64,000 nt of DNA, from contig JAWKTV010000002.1 in assembly GCA_041398905.1 (NCBI GenBank), forward strand, positions 186,001 through 250,000, given 5' to 3'. This stretch comes from JAWKTV01 sp041398905 (GTDB lineage Bacteria; Planctomycetota; Planctomycetia; Planctomycetales; Planctomycetaceae). Of this stretch, positions 26,333 through 36,954 are shown one piece after another. The translations under genes were made by a program, and so were the position numbers. The notes under the pieces were generated by a model. It was not told the DNA's origin. It saw nothing but the letters and a program-made list of their open reading frames with translations, and made no database searches. The stretch's first letter is position 1; every line of letters starts with the position of its first letter.

Positions 26333-29300
26333 ATGACTGCTTCCCGTTGCTGGCTGGCCGCGTCCGCTCTTTGGCTGACGTTGATCACGTCCACCATTGT
26401 GCGGGCAGCGCTGACGCGATCGACTTCAGCCGCGATGTCGCGCCGATCTTCCAGCAGCATTGCGCCGAGTGCCACGGATCGGACAAGCGCGAAGGTGGCT
26501 TGCGGCTGACGGGCCGGGCGGAGCTACTGTTGCGGGCGGACTCGGGTGAGCCGGCGGTCGTCGCGGGCAGCGCGGCGACGAGCGAGTTGATTCGCCGCGT
26601 GACGGCGACGGCTGAGAGCGGCGAGCGGATGCCACCGGAAGGCCCGGGCCTTGGCGAAGCCGAGGTCTCCCGGCTGCGCCGCTGGATTGATGCTGGCGCC
26701 GAGTGGCCGGCAAGCGAACCGGGGCCGCGACACTGGGCGTACGTCGCTCCGCAGCGGCCCGCCGTTGTCGAGTCACCCGACGATCACTGGTCGCATAACG
26801 CGATCGACCGGCTGGTGCTGCGGCGGCTGCGGGACGAAGGCCTCACCCCCGCTCCCGCTGCCGAACCAGCGCGGTTGATTCGTCGCGTGACGCTCGACCT
26901 GATCGGACTCCCGCCGACGCTCGAGGCGGTCGACGATTTCGTCGCTGATCCTTCGCAGGAGCGGTATGCGCGATACGTGGACGAACTGCTCGCATCGCCC
27001 CGCTATGGCGAGAAATGGGCGAGACACTGGCTCGACCTCGCCCGCTACGCCGACTCGAACGGCTATCAGGCCGATCAGTTCCGCGACATCTGGGCGTGGC
27101 GGGACTGGGTCATCAACGCCATGAACAACGATCTGCCGTACGACCAGTTCACGATCTCGCAACTCGCCGGCGACCTGCTGCCGGACGCGACCATCGACCA
27201 GCGGGTGGCAACCGGGTTTCACCGGTGCACCACCTGCAACGTCGAAGCCGGCGTCGACCCGGAGGAGAACCGCGTCAACCAGCTCATTGATCGGGTCAAC
27301 ACCACCGGAACCGTCTGGCTGGGGACGACGCTCGAATGCGCGCAGTGCCACAATCACAAGTACGACCCGTTCACACAGCAGGACTACTACCAGTTACTGG
27401 CCTTCTTCAACGGCACTCCACTGGAGGTCGAACGGCCCGGTGACGCCGGGGTGCAGTATGAAGTCGCCGGTCCCAAGCTGGAACTGCCGCTCACTCCCGA
27501 GCAGCAGGCCCAGGCCGATGCGATCGACGCCGAGCGGACCGAGGCCGCGGCACGGGTCGCCGCCCGCCGGGAGCAACTGGGAGCGGACCTCGCGAGTTGG
27601 GAGAACACGCTGCGGAGCCAGATGGAAGCGGAGCCGACCTGGCATGTCCTGCCAGTGCGCGAGTTCGTATCCGCCGGCGGCGGACACATGATTCACTCGA
27701 CGACGGCTCGTTGCTCGTGACAGGACCGGCACCCGACAAGGACACGTACACCATCACCTGCGAGACCGATCTGACGAACATCACAGGTTTCCAATTAGAG
27801 TGCCTGACGCACCCCACCCTGCCCGGCAATGGTCCCGCGCGCGGCAATGGCGATCGCCCCAACGTCGTCGTTTATGAATGCCAGGTCAACGCCGCGCCCA
27901 TGCGGCCGAACGCCGGGGAGGCCGTGAAGGTTGCGACGCATGCTGCGGAGGCGGACTTCTCGCAACCGAACTGGCCCGTCGCGGGTCTGATCGATGGTGA
28001 CCTGACGACGGGGTGGGCGATCGCTCCGGAGTTCGGTAAAGACCATTGGGCGCGATTCTACTCGTCGCAGCCTGTGGGCTTCGCGGGCGGGACGCGGCTC
28101 ACGTTGACGATTCCGCAGCACTACGGAGGCGCCCGCACGATCGGCCGGTTGCGGCTGTCGGTCCTGGTTGGCGATCCCGGGACGGAATCGGTCCCCGCGC
28201 CGATTCGTGAGATCCTCGCGGTGGCTCCTGATGACCGAACGCGCCAACAGCAGCGGAAGCTCGTGAACTATCGGGCGAGCCGCGACACGGAACTCGCCTC
28301 GCTGGAAGCCGAGCTGAAGCAGGTGGAATCGAGGCGAGCCGCGATCACGGCTCCGACGACGATGGTGATGGTCGAGATGGATGAGCCGCGGATGACACGC
28401 ATTTTCAAGCGCGGCGACTTCCTGCAGCCGACCGCGACGGTCGACCCCGAAGTACCGGCCGCACTGCATCCACTCGCCGAGCAGCCGTCCGGGCGCGCAC
28501 GTCCGAATCGACTTTCGCTCGCAGAGTGGCTCGTCTCACGTGAGAACCCGCTAACGGCGCGCGTCGCGGTCAATCGCTGGTGGGGGGAGTTCTTCGGCCG
28601 CGGCATTGTCGCGACCCCGGAAGACTTTGGCACGCAGGGAGCGGCCCCCAGCCATCCCGAGCTGCTCGATTGGCTGGCGGTCGAACTGATGGAGTCAGGC
28701 TGGTCGATGAAACGGATGCACCGGCTCATCGTTTTGTCGGCGACGTATCAGCAGAGCGCGCGAGTCACGCCGCAGTCGCTGGAGCGCGACCCGGCGAATC
28801 GATTGCTGGCCCGCGGGCCGCGGTTTCGATTGAGCGCTGAGACGATCCGCGATCAGGCGCTCGCAGCGAGCGGGCTGCTGAGCACCCGCATGGGGGGACC
28901 GCCGGTCTACCCGCCGCAGCCCGACGGCATCTGGCGACACGTCGGACGGAATGCTCCCAAGTATCAAACCGATACCGACGAAGACCGGTTCCGTCGCGGC
29001 ATCTATGTGGTTTACCGGCGGAGCGCTCCGTATCCGAGCTTCGTCAACTTCGACGCTCCTGACCGAGCCGCCTGTTGTGTCGAGCGTTCCCGCACCAACA
29101 CGCCGCTGCAGGCCCTGACGCTGCTGAACGACCCGGCATACGTCGAGATGGCGACCGCCCTCGCCGAGCGGATGGCCGAGCACCCAGGCTCGACATCGGA
29201 CAAGGCGGAGCACGGCTTCCGCCGCCTGCTCAGCCGCGCTCCCACGGCCAGGGAGCTGGAGTTGCTGGTGGCCCTGCACGACGAGGGACTCCGCCGGTAC

Positions 29301-29435
29301 AACGACGACGCGGCAGCCGCACAGCGATTGACGGCTGGCAGGGCGATCGCGGGAGTCTCGCCCAGCGAACTCGCGGCCTGGACGTTCGTCGCCAACACGC
29401 TGCTCAATCTGGATGAAGCGGTGAACAAGGGCTGA
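26333..29435 (+). CDS. PSCyt1/DUF1549/DUF1553 protein, two frameshifts
   Basis: The protein is spread over three frames. ATG 26333 gives a signal peptide (MTASRCWLAASALWLTLITS); near 26400-26415 the frame changes and continues with AIDFSRDVAPIFQQHCAECH, a cytochrome c-type CxxCH site of the PSCyt1 domain. DUF1549 follows (RLIRRVTLDLIGLPPT, WARHWLDLARYADSNGY, CAQCHNHKYDP with a second CxxCH). Near 27670-27700 a second shift leads into DSLDDGSLLVTGPAPDKDTY, a middle beta domain, and DUF1553 (RLSLAEWLVSRENPLTARVAVNRW, RTNTPLQALTLLNDP). Repaired length is about 1,030 aa. These proteins are exported and of unknown function; adjacency to the sulfatase suggests polysaccharide use. Confidence 0.88.
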
Positions 29436-29465
29436 TGGCCCTGTCGGCGGAGCGGCGAGGAGCTG

Positions 29466-31709
29466 CTACTCCCGGCTGATTGGCTCGGGGTTGCCGCGCT
29501 GGTACATCGGGAGGCGGCGGTAGTAGACCTCGAGGCAGAGGGTGGAGAGTGCGGTGCTGTAGAGGCGACCGCCATAGCGAGCCCAGGGGCCTTTGGGGGG
29601 CCAGCTTCCGGCGTGAATGCCGTCGGTCACCTGCTCGGCGACCAGCATGTCGCGGAGGCTGCCGTTCCACTGCTCCCACTCGGGCCCGCCGTGCTGGAAC
29701 ATCGCGATGGTTCCGTAGTACCAGTAGTACAGGTTGATCTGCGCGAGGCGGGGCCGGTTACTCAGGAGGTAACTGACCGCTTCGGTGGCCATGGGATTGT
29801 CGCGGCGGAGGCCGACCATCTGCTTGCAGGCAAGCGCCTCGGCGGTCATGGCGGGAGAGGCCCGGTCCTCCAGCCGGTAGGCGGCGAGCCCGCCCGACTG
29901 ACCGATGCCCCGATCCTTGAGGAAGCGAATCATGCCGCTCTGGACGTCGACCGGCGTTGGGATACCGGCGTCCTTCGCACTGCGGAACGCCATGAGCTGC
30001 CAGCCGAACATGCTCATGTCGCCACCGCCCAGCTGGCCGCTGAGATATCGCCAGCCGCCGTCGTCAAGCTGTGCGGAAGCCGAGTAGGCGAGAGCCCTTT
30101 CGAGTGCCGGACGAATTCGGGTACGGATCACGGGGTCCGATTCCATGCCGTAGGCTTCGGCCAGCGCGAGAGTCGCCATGCCATGGCAGTACATCGCTTC
30201 GAATACGGTGGCGTCGCCGAAGATGGCGCCGTTGGCGGCCTGCTGCGAGATGATCCAGTCAACAGCCCGTTCGACGGAAGCCGAGTAAGGTCCATCGGAG
30301 AGCGAGTTGCCGTTGCCGAGCATCGCCAGCACGACGAGACCGGTGATGCCCGTGTCCGACTTCTGACCTGCCTTTTCGCGGCCCTGCGCTGTCTTGTCGG
30401 TCTCGACCGGACCGTTTCCCGCGTCGAACTTCGCGGGAGCCCAGCGGCCATCCGGCTCCTGCAGGCCGGCCAGCCAAGCGAGCGACCGTTCCACGGCCCG
30501 CTGCGAATCGTCGTTGCCGCCGTACTTGCGGATCGCCTCGTCCTTCTTCTCCTGTTCGGTGCGTACGCGGTACGAGGCGGGCACCTGCTCGCGGGCGATC
30601 GAAGCGAGGGCTTCGGCCGGGTCGATGTCGGGTCGGTAGAGGCCGGGCAGGTCGGGATCGTCGCGGGTCAATGGCGGGTCGGGCCGACGGACTTCCCGGC
30701 GTGGCTCCGACCGCATCGTCAGCAGCCCCGGCTGGGGCGGTTCGACGATCTCATTCCTGGTGTCGGAACGTGTTTGGCTGCGAGATCGACTCGGGTTCGT
30801 GTTGGGGTCGGAGGCTCGGCCAGGAGCGGCGTCGGTCGGACTGGCCACGCGATTGGGCTCGACGCGCGGGAGCGGCTCGGGAGCGGGAGTCGGTGCTGCT
30901 GACGGGAGCCGAATTCCTTCAGGCAGCCCCGGTGTCTCACTCCGGAGCGGCGATGACAGGGTGTTCAACGTCGACTCGCTTCTGGGCAGCGGGGTTCGGC
31001 TGGCAAGCGTTTCGGGAAGCTGCGCGGTGCTCGCCTCCTCGGAAGGTTCAAGCATGTTCGGCGCGGTGCTCCGCTGCATCCCTCGCGGTGTTGGCGCGGC
31101 TTCGGGGCGTGCCTCGGCGGTCGGCAAGGTGTCGGCGATCGTCGCCGGCGCGGGCTGCGGCAGCGACTCGACCGGCCGCGCCAGGGTTTGCGGGACATCC
31201 TGCGGCAGTTGCGGGACGTGGGTTGGTTCGAAGGGACGGACATCAGCGAGCTGAATGGGCGAGCGACGCTCGTCCGGTTGCGCATCGGGAAGGTCGGCGG
31301 GCGGGATGTCCTGACGAGTCGGCTGCAGCGACATCGCCGCCGGGATGCGGTCCCACGCGGCGGTGCGCCCCGCCGACGCGAGCTCGACGGGCGTCTGATC
31401 CGGCGTGAGCAGCTCGACCTCGATGGGCGGCGGAGCGACCTCGCCCAGACTGAGGACGTGCCGACGGTACTCGGGAATCATCGCGATGACCGCGACTCCC
31501 AACGACAGGTGGACGGCGATTGAGAAGAAGAGCGCCTTGGGCGACACACGGCGGTCGCCCCAGCGGGTTCCGAGCATCGTCAACAAATGCGCCGAAGCCA
31601 GCACGAAGCCGACCAGCAGCAGCATCCACAGCACGGGCTGCAGCAGGGCCGCGACGAGTTCCCACAGCGCACGTTCCTGCTCCTGCAGATCGAAGCGGGC
31701 GAGCATCAT
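29466..31709 (-). CDS. Membrane-anchored alpha/alpha-toroid (prenyltransferase/squalene-oxidase repeat) protein
   Basis: 747 aa in three parts. Residues 1-100 hold two membrane helices (PVLWMLLLVGFVLASAHLL and LFFSIAVHLSLGVAVIAMI), then IEVELLTPDQTP. Residues ~110-390 are a Pro/Ser/Arg-rich periplasmic linker. The C-terminal ~330 residues form repeats with QEPDGRW, QAANGAIFG, QLDDGGWRYLSG and GLAAYRLEDRASP, as in the alpha/alpha-barrel of squalene cyclases and prenyltransferases, but the cyclase DxDD catalytic motif was not seen. The layout (TM plus long Pro linker plus ExbD next door) resembles TonB/TolA-type energy-transducing proteins. It overlaps the exbD stop by four bases (ATGA). Confidence 0.8.
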   Translation of the reverse strand: MMLARFDLQEQERALWELVAALLQPVLWMLLLVGFVLASAHLLTMLGTRWGDRRVSPKALFFSIAVHLSLGVAVIAMIPEYRRHVLSLGEVAPPPIEVELLTPDQTPVELASAGRTAAWDRIPAAMSLQPTRQDIPPADLPDAQPDERRSPIQLADVRPFEPTHVPQLPQDVPQTLARPVESLPQPAPATIADTLPTAEARPEAAPTPRGMQRSTAPNMLEPSEEASTAQLPETLASRTPLPRSESTLNTLSSPLRSETPGLPEGIRLPSAAPTPAPEPLPRVEPNRVASPTDAAPGRASDPNTNPSRSRSQTRSDTRNEIVEPPQPGLLTMRSEPRREVRRPDPPLTRDDPDLPGLYRPDIDPAEALASIAREQVPASYRVRTEQEKKDEAIRKYGGNDDSQRAVERSLAWLAGLQEPDGRWAPAKFDAGNGPVETDKTAQGREKAGQKSDTGITGLVVLAMLGNGNSLSDGPYSASVERAVDWIISQQAANGAIFGDATVFEAMYCHGMATLALAEAYGMESDPVIRTRIRPALERALAYSASAQLDDGGWRYLSGQLGGGDMSMFGWQLMAFRSAKDAGIPTPVDVQSGMIRFLKDRGIGQSGGLAAYRLEDRASPAMTAEALACKQMVGLRRDNPMATEAVSYLLSNRPRLAQINLYYWYYGTIAMFQHGGPEWEQWNGSLRDMLVAEQVTDGIHAGSWPPKGPWARYGGRLYSTALSTLCLEVYYRRLPMYQRGNPEPISRE

Positions 31710-32128
31710 GAGCTGGCCCCTTCATCGATGCGGTTGGCGAGCTGAACGTTGACGATCCCGGTCCGTCGGCAGAGATCGAGGACGGTCATCACATGCTGGT
31801 ACGGCCCGGAGCCATCGCCGCGGACGGTGACCGCCTGCTTCGCATAACGCTCGCGGGCGCTGCGCAGCAACGTCTCCAGTTCGTCGACGCTGACCTCGCG
31901 TTCGCTGACGATGAGTCGGCCGTCGCGATAGATGTTCACGACGATTTCATCCGGACCACCCGTGAGCGGCTGGGCGGTGCGGGCGGTCGGAAGATCGATC
32001 TCGTACTGGCTCTCCTCCTCGGCGAACTGTGTGCCGACCATGAAGAAGATGACCAGCAGCAACACCACGTCGATCATCGGCGTGAGGTTCAGCGATGGTT
32101 CTTCAATGGATTCGAGCTTCAGCGGCAT
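31706..32128 (-). CDS. exbD: Biopolymer transport protein ExbD/TolR
   Basis: I start it at ATG 32128 (MPLKLESIEEPSLNLTPMID); the longer open frame to 32368 is not protein-like. The single membrane helix VVLLLVIFFMVGTQF follows the conserved LTPMIDVVL, whose Asp is the proton-pathway residue of ExbD/TolR. The periplasmic part contains the typical D-G-R-L-I-V and VTVRGDGSGPYQHVMTVLDLCRRTGI. 140 aa. No exbB gene lies in this window; the only partner in the operon is the downstream toroid protein. Confidence 0.9.
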   Translation of the reverse strand: MPLKLESIEEPSLNLTPMIDVVLLLVIFFMVGTQFAEEESQYEIDLPTARTAQPLTGGPDEIVVNIYRDGRLIVSEREVSVDELETLLRSARERYAKQAVTVRGDGSGPYQHVMTVLDLCRRTGIVNVQLANRIDEGASS

Positions 32129-32569
32129 GCGGGAGTCCAGTGATCGCGCGGAGGGATTGGCGGCGCGAAGCCAGTTCACCCGGAGCCGCTGGTTGTTGAA
32201 CCGCTGGTCGGCTGGCCGGTGATTCCGAAGGGAGATTATAGGCGGTTGCCGGCCTGTACGTGAACAGCGGGTTCTGGCGGATATTGTCCAGGTGTCGGGT
32301 GGAGCAGTCGACTCACCGCTGCGAATCGACGGGGGTTGGCTGAGAATCCCTACCTTCGTGGAATCCACGACATATTGTGTGTCACTTCACAGATTTCCCT
32401 ACCGCTGCTGGTCATGCTGACGAGCGAGGCGGGCTGCGGCGGGACCGGAGAGTTGACCGATCCTCGACCCCGGCTGTGCCAATGCTAGAATAGCCCGCAC
32501 TGGAGTGGCCTGCGGGAAGCCGGGGCCGACCATCGCGGGAACATCCCCATTCGACAGGAGAATTGACCG
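32129..32569. promoter_or_regulatory. Divergent intergenic region between exbD and the redoxin-like gene
   Basis: 441 bases without a gene; promoters for both flanking genes must lie here. The only specific signal I can defend is the ribosome-binding site AGGAG at 32556-32560 for the gene at 32570. TAGAAT near 32480 could be a -10 element but no -35 box sits at the right distance. Confidence 0.4.
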
Positions 32570-33112
32570 ATGAAGTACGTTGCTCTGACCGTGGCGCTGT
32601 TGACCGCCGCCCCTGCGTTCGCCGAAGACAAGGCGGCCTGTCTGGAAGTTGGCTCGCGCGTCGGCGCGTTCTACGTCTCGGACGTCACCGGCCCGGCCGC
32701 TGGCGAAAAGCTGTGCTACCGCTGCCGGTTCGGCGACAAGCCGGTCGTCAGCATCTTCGCTCGTGAAGTCAACGACGAACTCGCCGCGCTGGTGAAGGAA
32801 GTCGACGCCCAGGTAGCCGCGAACAAGGACGCCGGCATGGCGGCCTTCGTCGTGCTGCTGACCGAGAACCCGGAAGCGGACTCCGCCAAGCTGAAGGCTC
32901 TGGCTGAGAAGCAGGGGATCCAGCACACGCCGCTGACGACCTTCGACGGCGTCGCCGGACCCGATTCCTACAAGATCGCTCAGGACTCGGACGTGACCGT
33001 CATGATGTGGGTCGACGGCAAGCTGAAGGTCAACGAGGCCTTCCCGAAGAGCGAGCTGACCGCCGCCAAGGTGCCGGCCGTCGTCGGCAAGACGAGCGAG
33101 ATCCTCAACTAA
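32570..33112 (+). CDS. Secreted redoxin-like protein with CxxC
   Basis: 180 aa with a clear signal peptide (MKYVALTVALLTAAPAFA). The mature part has LCYRCRFGDKPVVSIFAR, placing a CxxC (Cys-Tyr-Arg-Cys) at the position of a thioredoxin-fold active site, and ends with a beta strand and helix (VTVMMWVDGKLKVNEAF). It is probably a thioredoxin-fold protein of the periplasm; a redox role is inferred, not shown. An AGGAG ribosome-binding site precedes the start and a strong terminator follows, so it is likely monocistronic. Confidence 0.8.
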   Translation: MKYVALTVALLTAAPAFAEDKAACLEVGSRVGAFYVSDVTGPAAGEKLCYRCRFGDKPVVSIFAREVNDELAALVKEVDAQVAANKDAGMAAFVVLLTENPEADSAKLKALAEKQGIQHTPLTTFDGVAGPDSYKIAQDSDVTVMMWVDGKLKVNEAFPKSELTAAKVPAVVGKTSEILN

Positions 33113-33161
33113 CTCTCCGCCGCCCGGACGATTGGCCGGGCGACATCATGAGCAAGTACGA

Positions 33162-33199
33162 GCGGCTGGATCGCCCTGCGATCCAGCCGCTTTTCTTTT
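33162..33199 (+). terminator. Rho-independent terminator
   Basis: GCGGCTGGATCGC (33162-33174) and its exact reverse complement (33178-33190) form a 13-bp stem with a 3-base loop, followed by TTTTCTTTTC. It terminates the redoxin-like gene that ends at 33112. Confidence 0.92.
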
Positions 33200-33364
33200 C
33201 CCCGCTGGGGACGACTCTGCGTCCGTTGACACGAGCGATCGGTACAAGGCCCGACCCGAGTGGTCCGCCCGTTCCCGCGCAACAGTGGTGCGCCGCAACG
33301 AAAATCGCCAAGCTGCCCGCTATGGCGAATCTGATCGATCATCATTTGTTCGCGGAGTGTCAGG

Positions 33365-35497
33365 ATGCGTCTTCGACTGCTGCGTTTGTTGAGTGTCGGC
33401 CTGTGTGTCGCGATTGCTCTCGTGCATGCGGTTTACGCCGATGGACCCGCCGACAACAACTCCGAACAGGTGCGTCAGATTCCCCCGGCGGGTGTCGAGT
33501 TGCCGGAGGGTGATCGCGCCCGGCTGACACTCGGGCTGGAGGCGCTGGCGGCGATGATCGATCAGGCACGGAGCCAGCCCGGGCCTGTCGCGCACCTGCT
33601 GCCGGATGTCGAGATCTTTCATCGAGCGGTGCGGCAGGCGGTCGAGTTCGGCGAATTCTTTCGACCCGAGGAGATTCGGTGGGCGGATGAACTGCTCGCG
33701 GAAGGGATGGCCCGTGCTCAAGCGCTGCTCGATGGCGACGCCCCCTGGACACGTCAGACCGGACTGGTGGTCCGCGGATACCGCTCGCGACTCGACGACA
33801 CGGTGCAGCCCTACGGGCTCGTCATTCCCGACGACTACGACTTCCAGGGCACCGTCCCGTCGCGCTGTGATCTGTGGTTCCACGGTCGCGGTGAGACGAT
33901 GGTGGTACTGCAATTCATCCATCAGCGCATGTCTCAGCCGGGCGCGATCAAGCCGACCGGCGGGATCGTGCTGCATCCGTTTGGGCGGTACTCGAATGCC
34001 TTCAAGTTCGCCGGTGAGGTCGACGTTTGGGAGGCCCTGGAGCATGCGGACGCAATACCACATTGACGCCGATCGGATTGCGGTTCGCGGCTTCTCGATG
34101 GGCGGGGCGGGCTGCTGGCACTTCGCGGTCCACTATCCCGATCGCTTCTTCGCCGCCACGCCTGGCGCGGGATTCTCCGAAACCCCGAGTTCCTCAAGTC
34201 GTTTCAGGGGGAGTCGCTCAATCCGCCGGTATGGGAAGAGACCTTGTGGCAGTGGTACGACTGCCCGCCCTGGGCGGCCAACCTCAGACACATTCCCACC
34301 ATCGCCTACAGCGGCGAAGTCGATCGCCAGAAACAGGCCGCCGACGTGATGGTCGCCGCTTGTGATGCGGAACTGGTGAACGAGCTGGCCTTGCTGCACA
34401 TCATCGGACCCAATACCGCGCATCAACTGCATCCCGACTCGCTGGCGGAGATTGAGCGACGACTGGCGATCATCGCCGCCGCACCACAGCGACCGCTCCC
34501 TCGGCGGGTCCGGTTCCGCACCTGCACGCTCAAGTACAATCAGGTCCACTGGGTGACGATTGACTCAATGGACGAACACTGGCGGCCCGCGGAGGTGGAT
34601 GCCCGCATTGGCCCGCACGGCGAGCTGGACTTCTCCACCAGCAATGTCAGCGGACTGACCGTGCGGTTCCCGCCCGGCTCGTTGGGCGACGCGTCGCCAC
34701 TCGGCGACATCATCTCGCCGATTCCGGTGACGTTCGCGGAACTGCCCAACCCGATCGCGATCGCAGGTGAGCAGTCCGCAGCCGATTCAGGCGATATCGT
34801 TGAGGCCGCGGTGCAGATCCTCCGCGATGACCCGCGACTGCGCGTGCTGACAGACGGCTCGTGGGAATGCAGTTTTGTCCGGAGCGGGGATGGCTGGGAG
34901 ATCGTTGACGCCCCGTTGTCGGGACGACGCAAGCGACACAATCTCCAGGGACCGATCGACGATGCCTTCATGGACTCGTTCCTGTTCGTCACGCCGACTG
35001 GTGATGAATCGCATCCACCGGTCTCGAAGTGGGTCGAGTCGGAATCGAGCCGGGCGATCCAGCAGTGGCGACAGCAGATGCGCGGCGACGCGCGGGTCAA
35101 GCCGGCCAGCGAAGTCACCGACGAAGACATCGCCAGCCACAATCTGATCCTGTGGGGCGACCCGGCTTCCAACCCGCTCATCGAACGCATCCTGCCCGAC
35201 CTGCCGCTGACCTGGACTCCCGGCGCACTCCATGTCGCGGGCGTAGACTATGACCCCGCGAAGCATGTCCCCGTGCTGATCTACCCGAACCCGCTCAACC
35301 CGCGGCGGTACGTCGTGCTCAATAGCGGCTTCACCTATCGGGAGTACGATTACCTCAACAACGCGCGGCAGACCCCCAAGCTGCCCGACTGGAGCGTCAT
35401 CAACCTCGACACTCCGCCCGGACCGCGCTGGCCCGGCAAGGTGGTCGACGCCGGCTTCTTTGGTGAGGACTGGCAAGTCCGCGCGAAGAATGAGTGA
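33365..35497 (+). CDS. Exported alpha/beta hydrolase (prolyl oligopeptidase-like), two frameshifts
   Basis: A signal peptide (LLRLLSVGLCVAIALVHAVYA) is followed by a helical domain and the hydrolase domain. The frame is lost near 34040-34060; the next frame reads HIDADRIAVRGFSMGGAGCW, with the nucleophile elbow G-F-S-M-G. Near 34175-34190 a second shift returns to the first frame, which continues FLKSFQGESLNPPVWEETLW to the end. The two shifts cancel each other. The remaining part contains IPTIAYSGEVDRQKQAAD and a C-terminal beta domain. Repaired length is about 710 aa. The substrate is unknown. Confidence 0.85.
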
Positions 35498-35658
35498 TCG
35501 CGAGGCGACTCGATTGATGTGGTCAGCGTATGTAATCTCGCTTCGCCGTCCTGCCGCAGCACCACCGTCGACGGAACGTGGCAGCGGCCAGGTCATATTT
35601 CGACGGCTCGCGGCGCGGGAGCGAGGCGACGCCGGCTGTTGCGACCGCCAGATCGATC

Positions 35659-36954
35659 TCAGGTTGCGGCAGGCGCGTCGCTGGAGGATTCGCGTTCCCG
35701 TGACACGACGACGCGCAGTTGCTTCGGCTGCGGGATCTCGAAGACGCGCAGGTGGAAACCCAGCCACTCGCATTCATCGCCGACCTGCGGGAGCCGTTCA
35801 AACTCCTCCTGCATCAGTCCGCCGACGGTGATCGAATCATCCTCGTCCGGGTCATAGTCGAGCCCGAGGCGACTCGCCAGGTACCGGAGCGTGGTAATCC
35901 CTTCGACATGCCACTTGCCTTCGCCCACGCTCAGCACCGGTTCGCGGCGGAGCAGTCTGCGTCCGCGGCTCGGTTGGGGTGCGAAGATCGAGTCGAGGAT
36001 GTCTTCCTCCGTGAGGATGCCAACCGCCTCGCCGTACTCGCTGACGACGACCGCCAGGCTCCGCAGTCGCTCCTGCAGCAGGTCCAGCACGTCCGCCACC
36101 TTGGCGCACCAGGGAACATACTCGACGGGCATCGCCAGGTTTTCGAGGTTGTCGTTGGGCAAGTAAGTCAGCGACGAGAGCGAGATCGCGCCGCGAATCG
36201 ATTCTGGTTCGACATCCTGAATGAGGATGTACTCGGACTGCTTGAGCTGGTTGCGAATGCGGTCGAGCGAGACGGGGGGCGCCCAGACGTTGTAGCTCCC
36301 GCGCGGCCGCATCATCTCTTCGGCTGTGGTTTCCGAGAGGTCCAGAACGCGGTGCAGCACGGAGCGCTCGTAGGGGACGATGTGCTGCCCCGCGGGAAGT
36401 GATTCGAGCGACTTTTCGAGGTCGTCGGCGTCCAGAAACGGTTCCCGCTTGAGGTTGGGGTACAGGGCGCGGCGAATGCCGCCGGTAATCGTGGCGAGCG
36501 TCGGCATGATCGGATCGAGCGCGCGCACGGCGAACGTGAGCGGCCAGACGACCACTTCGGACAGGCGTCGGGGAAACATCACCGCGACGCTCTTCGGCAG
36601 CACCTCTCCAAACACAATAATGCCGACAAGTGTCAACACGCTGAGCAAGCCAGCGGCCGTCGTGTGGCCGCCGCTCACCAGGCGATGCCCCACCACCACA
36701 CTGACGGCGAAGAACATCAGGTTGATCAGGAGGTTCCAGAACAGGATCGCCGTCAGCAGCCGGTCGGGCCGCTCCATCAACCGGGCGACGGCCCGCTGGC
36801 GAGCCGCACCCACCTGCATCGCCCGCAGTTCGTCACGAGACAGAAAGAACAGCGCTGTCTCACTGCCGGAGAAGAACGACGAGCCCAAGCCGAGCGTTCC
36901 CATCGTGAGCACGCCGGGCAGCCACTCGCCGGAAGACTCCCACAGAGCGTTCAT
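35659..36954 (-). CDS. CNNM/CorC-like transporter (DUF21 plus CBS domains)
   Basis: 431 aa. The N-terminal DUF21 domain (residues 1-180) has four hydrophobic segments and the family signature FFSGSETALFFLSRDELRAM. A CBS pair follows (residues ~210-330: LIQDVEPESIRGAISLSSL, LAVVVSEYGEAVGILTEEDIL), then the CorC_HlyC domain (WHVEGITTLRYLASRLGL, DECEWLGFHLRVFEI). Members are linked to Mg2+/Co2+ export or resistance. The start overlaps the upstream permease stop (ATGA), indicating co-transcription. Confidence 0.92.
   Translation of the reverse strand: MNALWESSGEWLPGVLTMGTLGLGSSFFSGSETALFFLSRDELRAMQVGAARQRAVARLMERPDRLLTAILFWNLLINLMFFAVSVVVGHRLVSGGHTTAAGLLSVLTLVGIIVFGEVLPKSVAVMFPRRLSEVVVWPLTFAVRALDPIMPTLATITGGIRRALYPNLKREPFLDADDLEKSLESLPAGQHIVPYERSVLHRVLDLSETTAEEMMRPRGSYNVWAPPVSLDRIRNQLKQSEYILIQDVEPESIRGAISLSSLTYLPNDNLENLAMPVEYVPWCAKVADVLDLLQERLRSLAVVVSEYGEAVGILTEEDILDSIFAPQPSRGRRLLRREPVLSVGEGKWHVEGITTLRYLASRLGLDYDPDEDDSITVGGLMQEEFERLPQVGDECEWLGFHLRVFEIPQPKQLRVVVSRERESSSDAPAAT

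Noticed and set aside
29613..30902. 429-codon plus-strand frame opposite the toroid protein
   Set aside because: Antisense to a well-supported coding region; no start signal or domain.
29466..31709. True squalene-hopene cyclase
   Set aside because: The repeats are similar, but the DxDD catalytic motif was not seen and the protein has two N-terminal membrane helices and a long Pro-rich linker.
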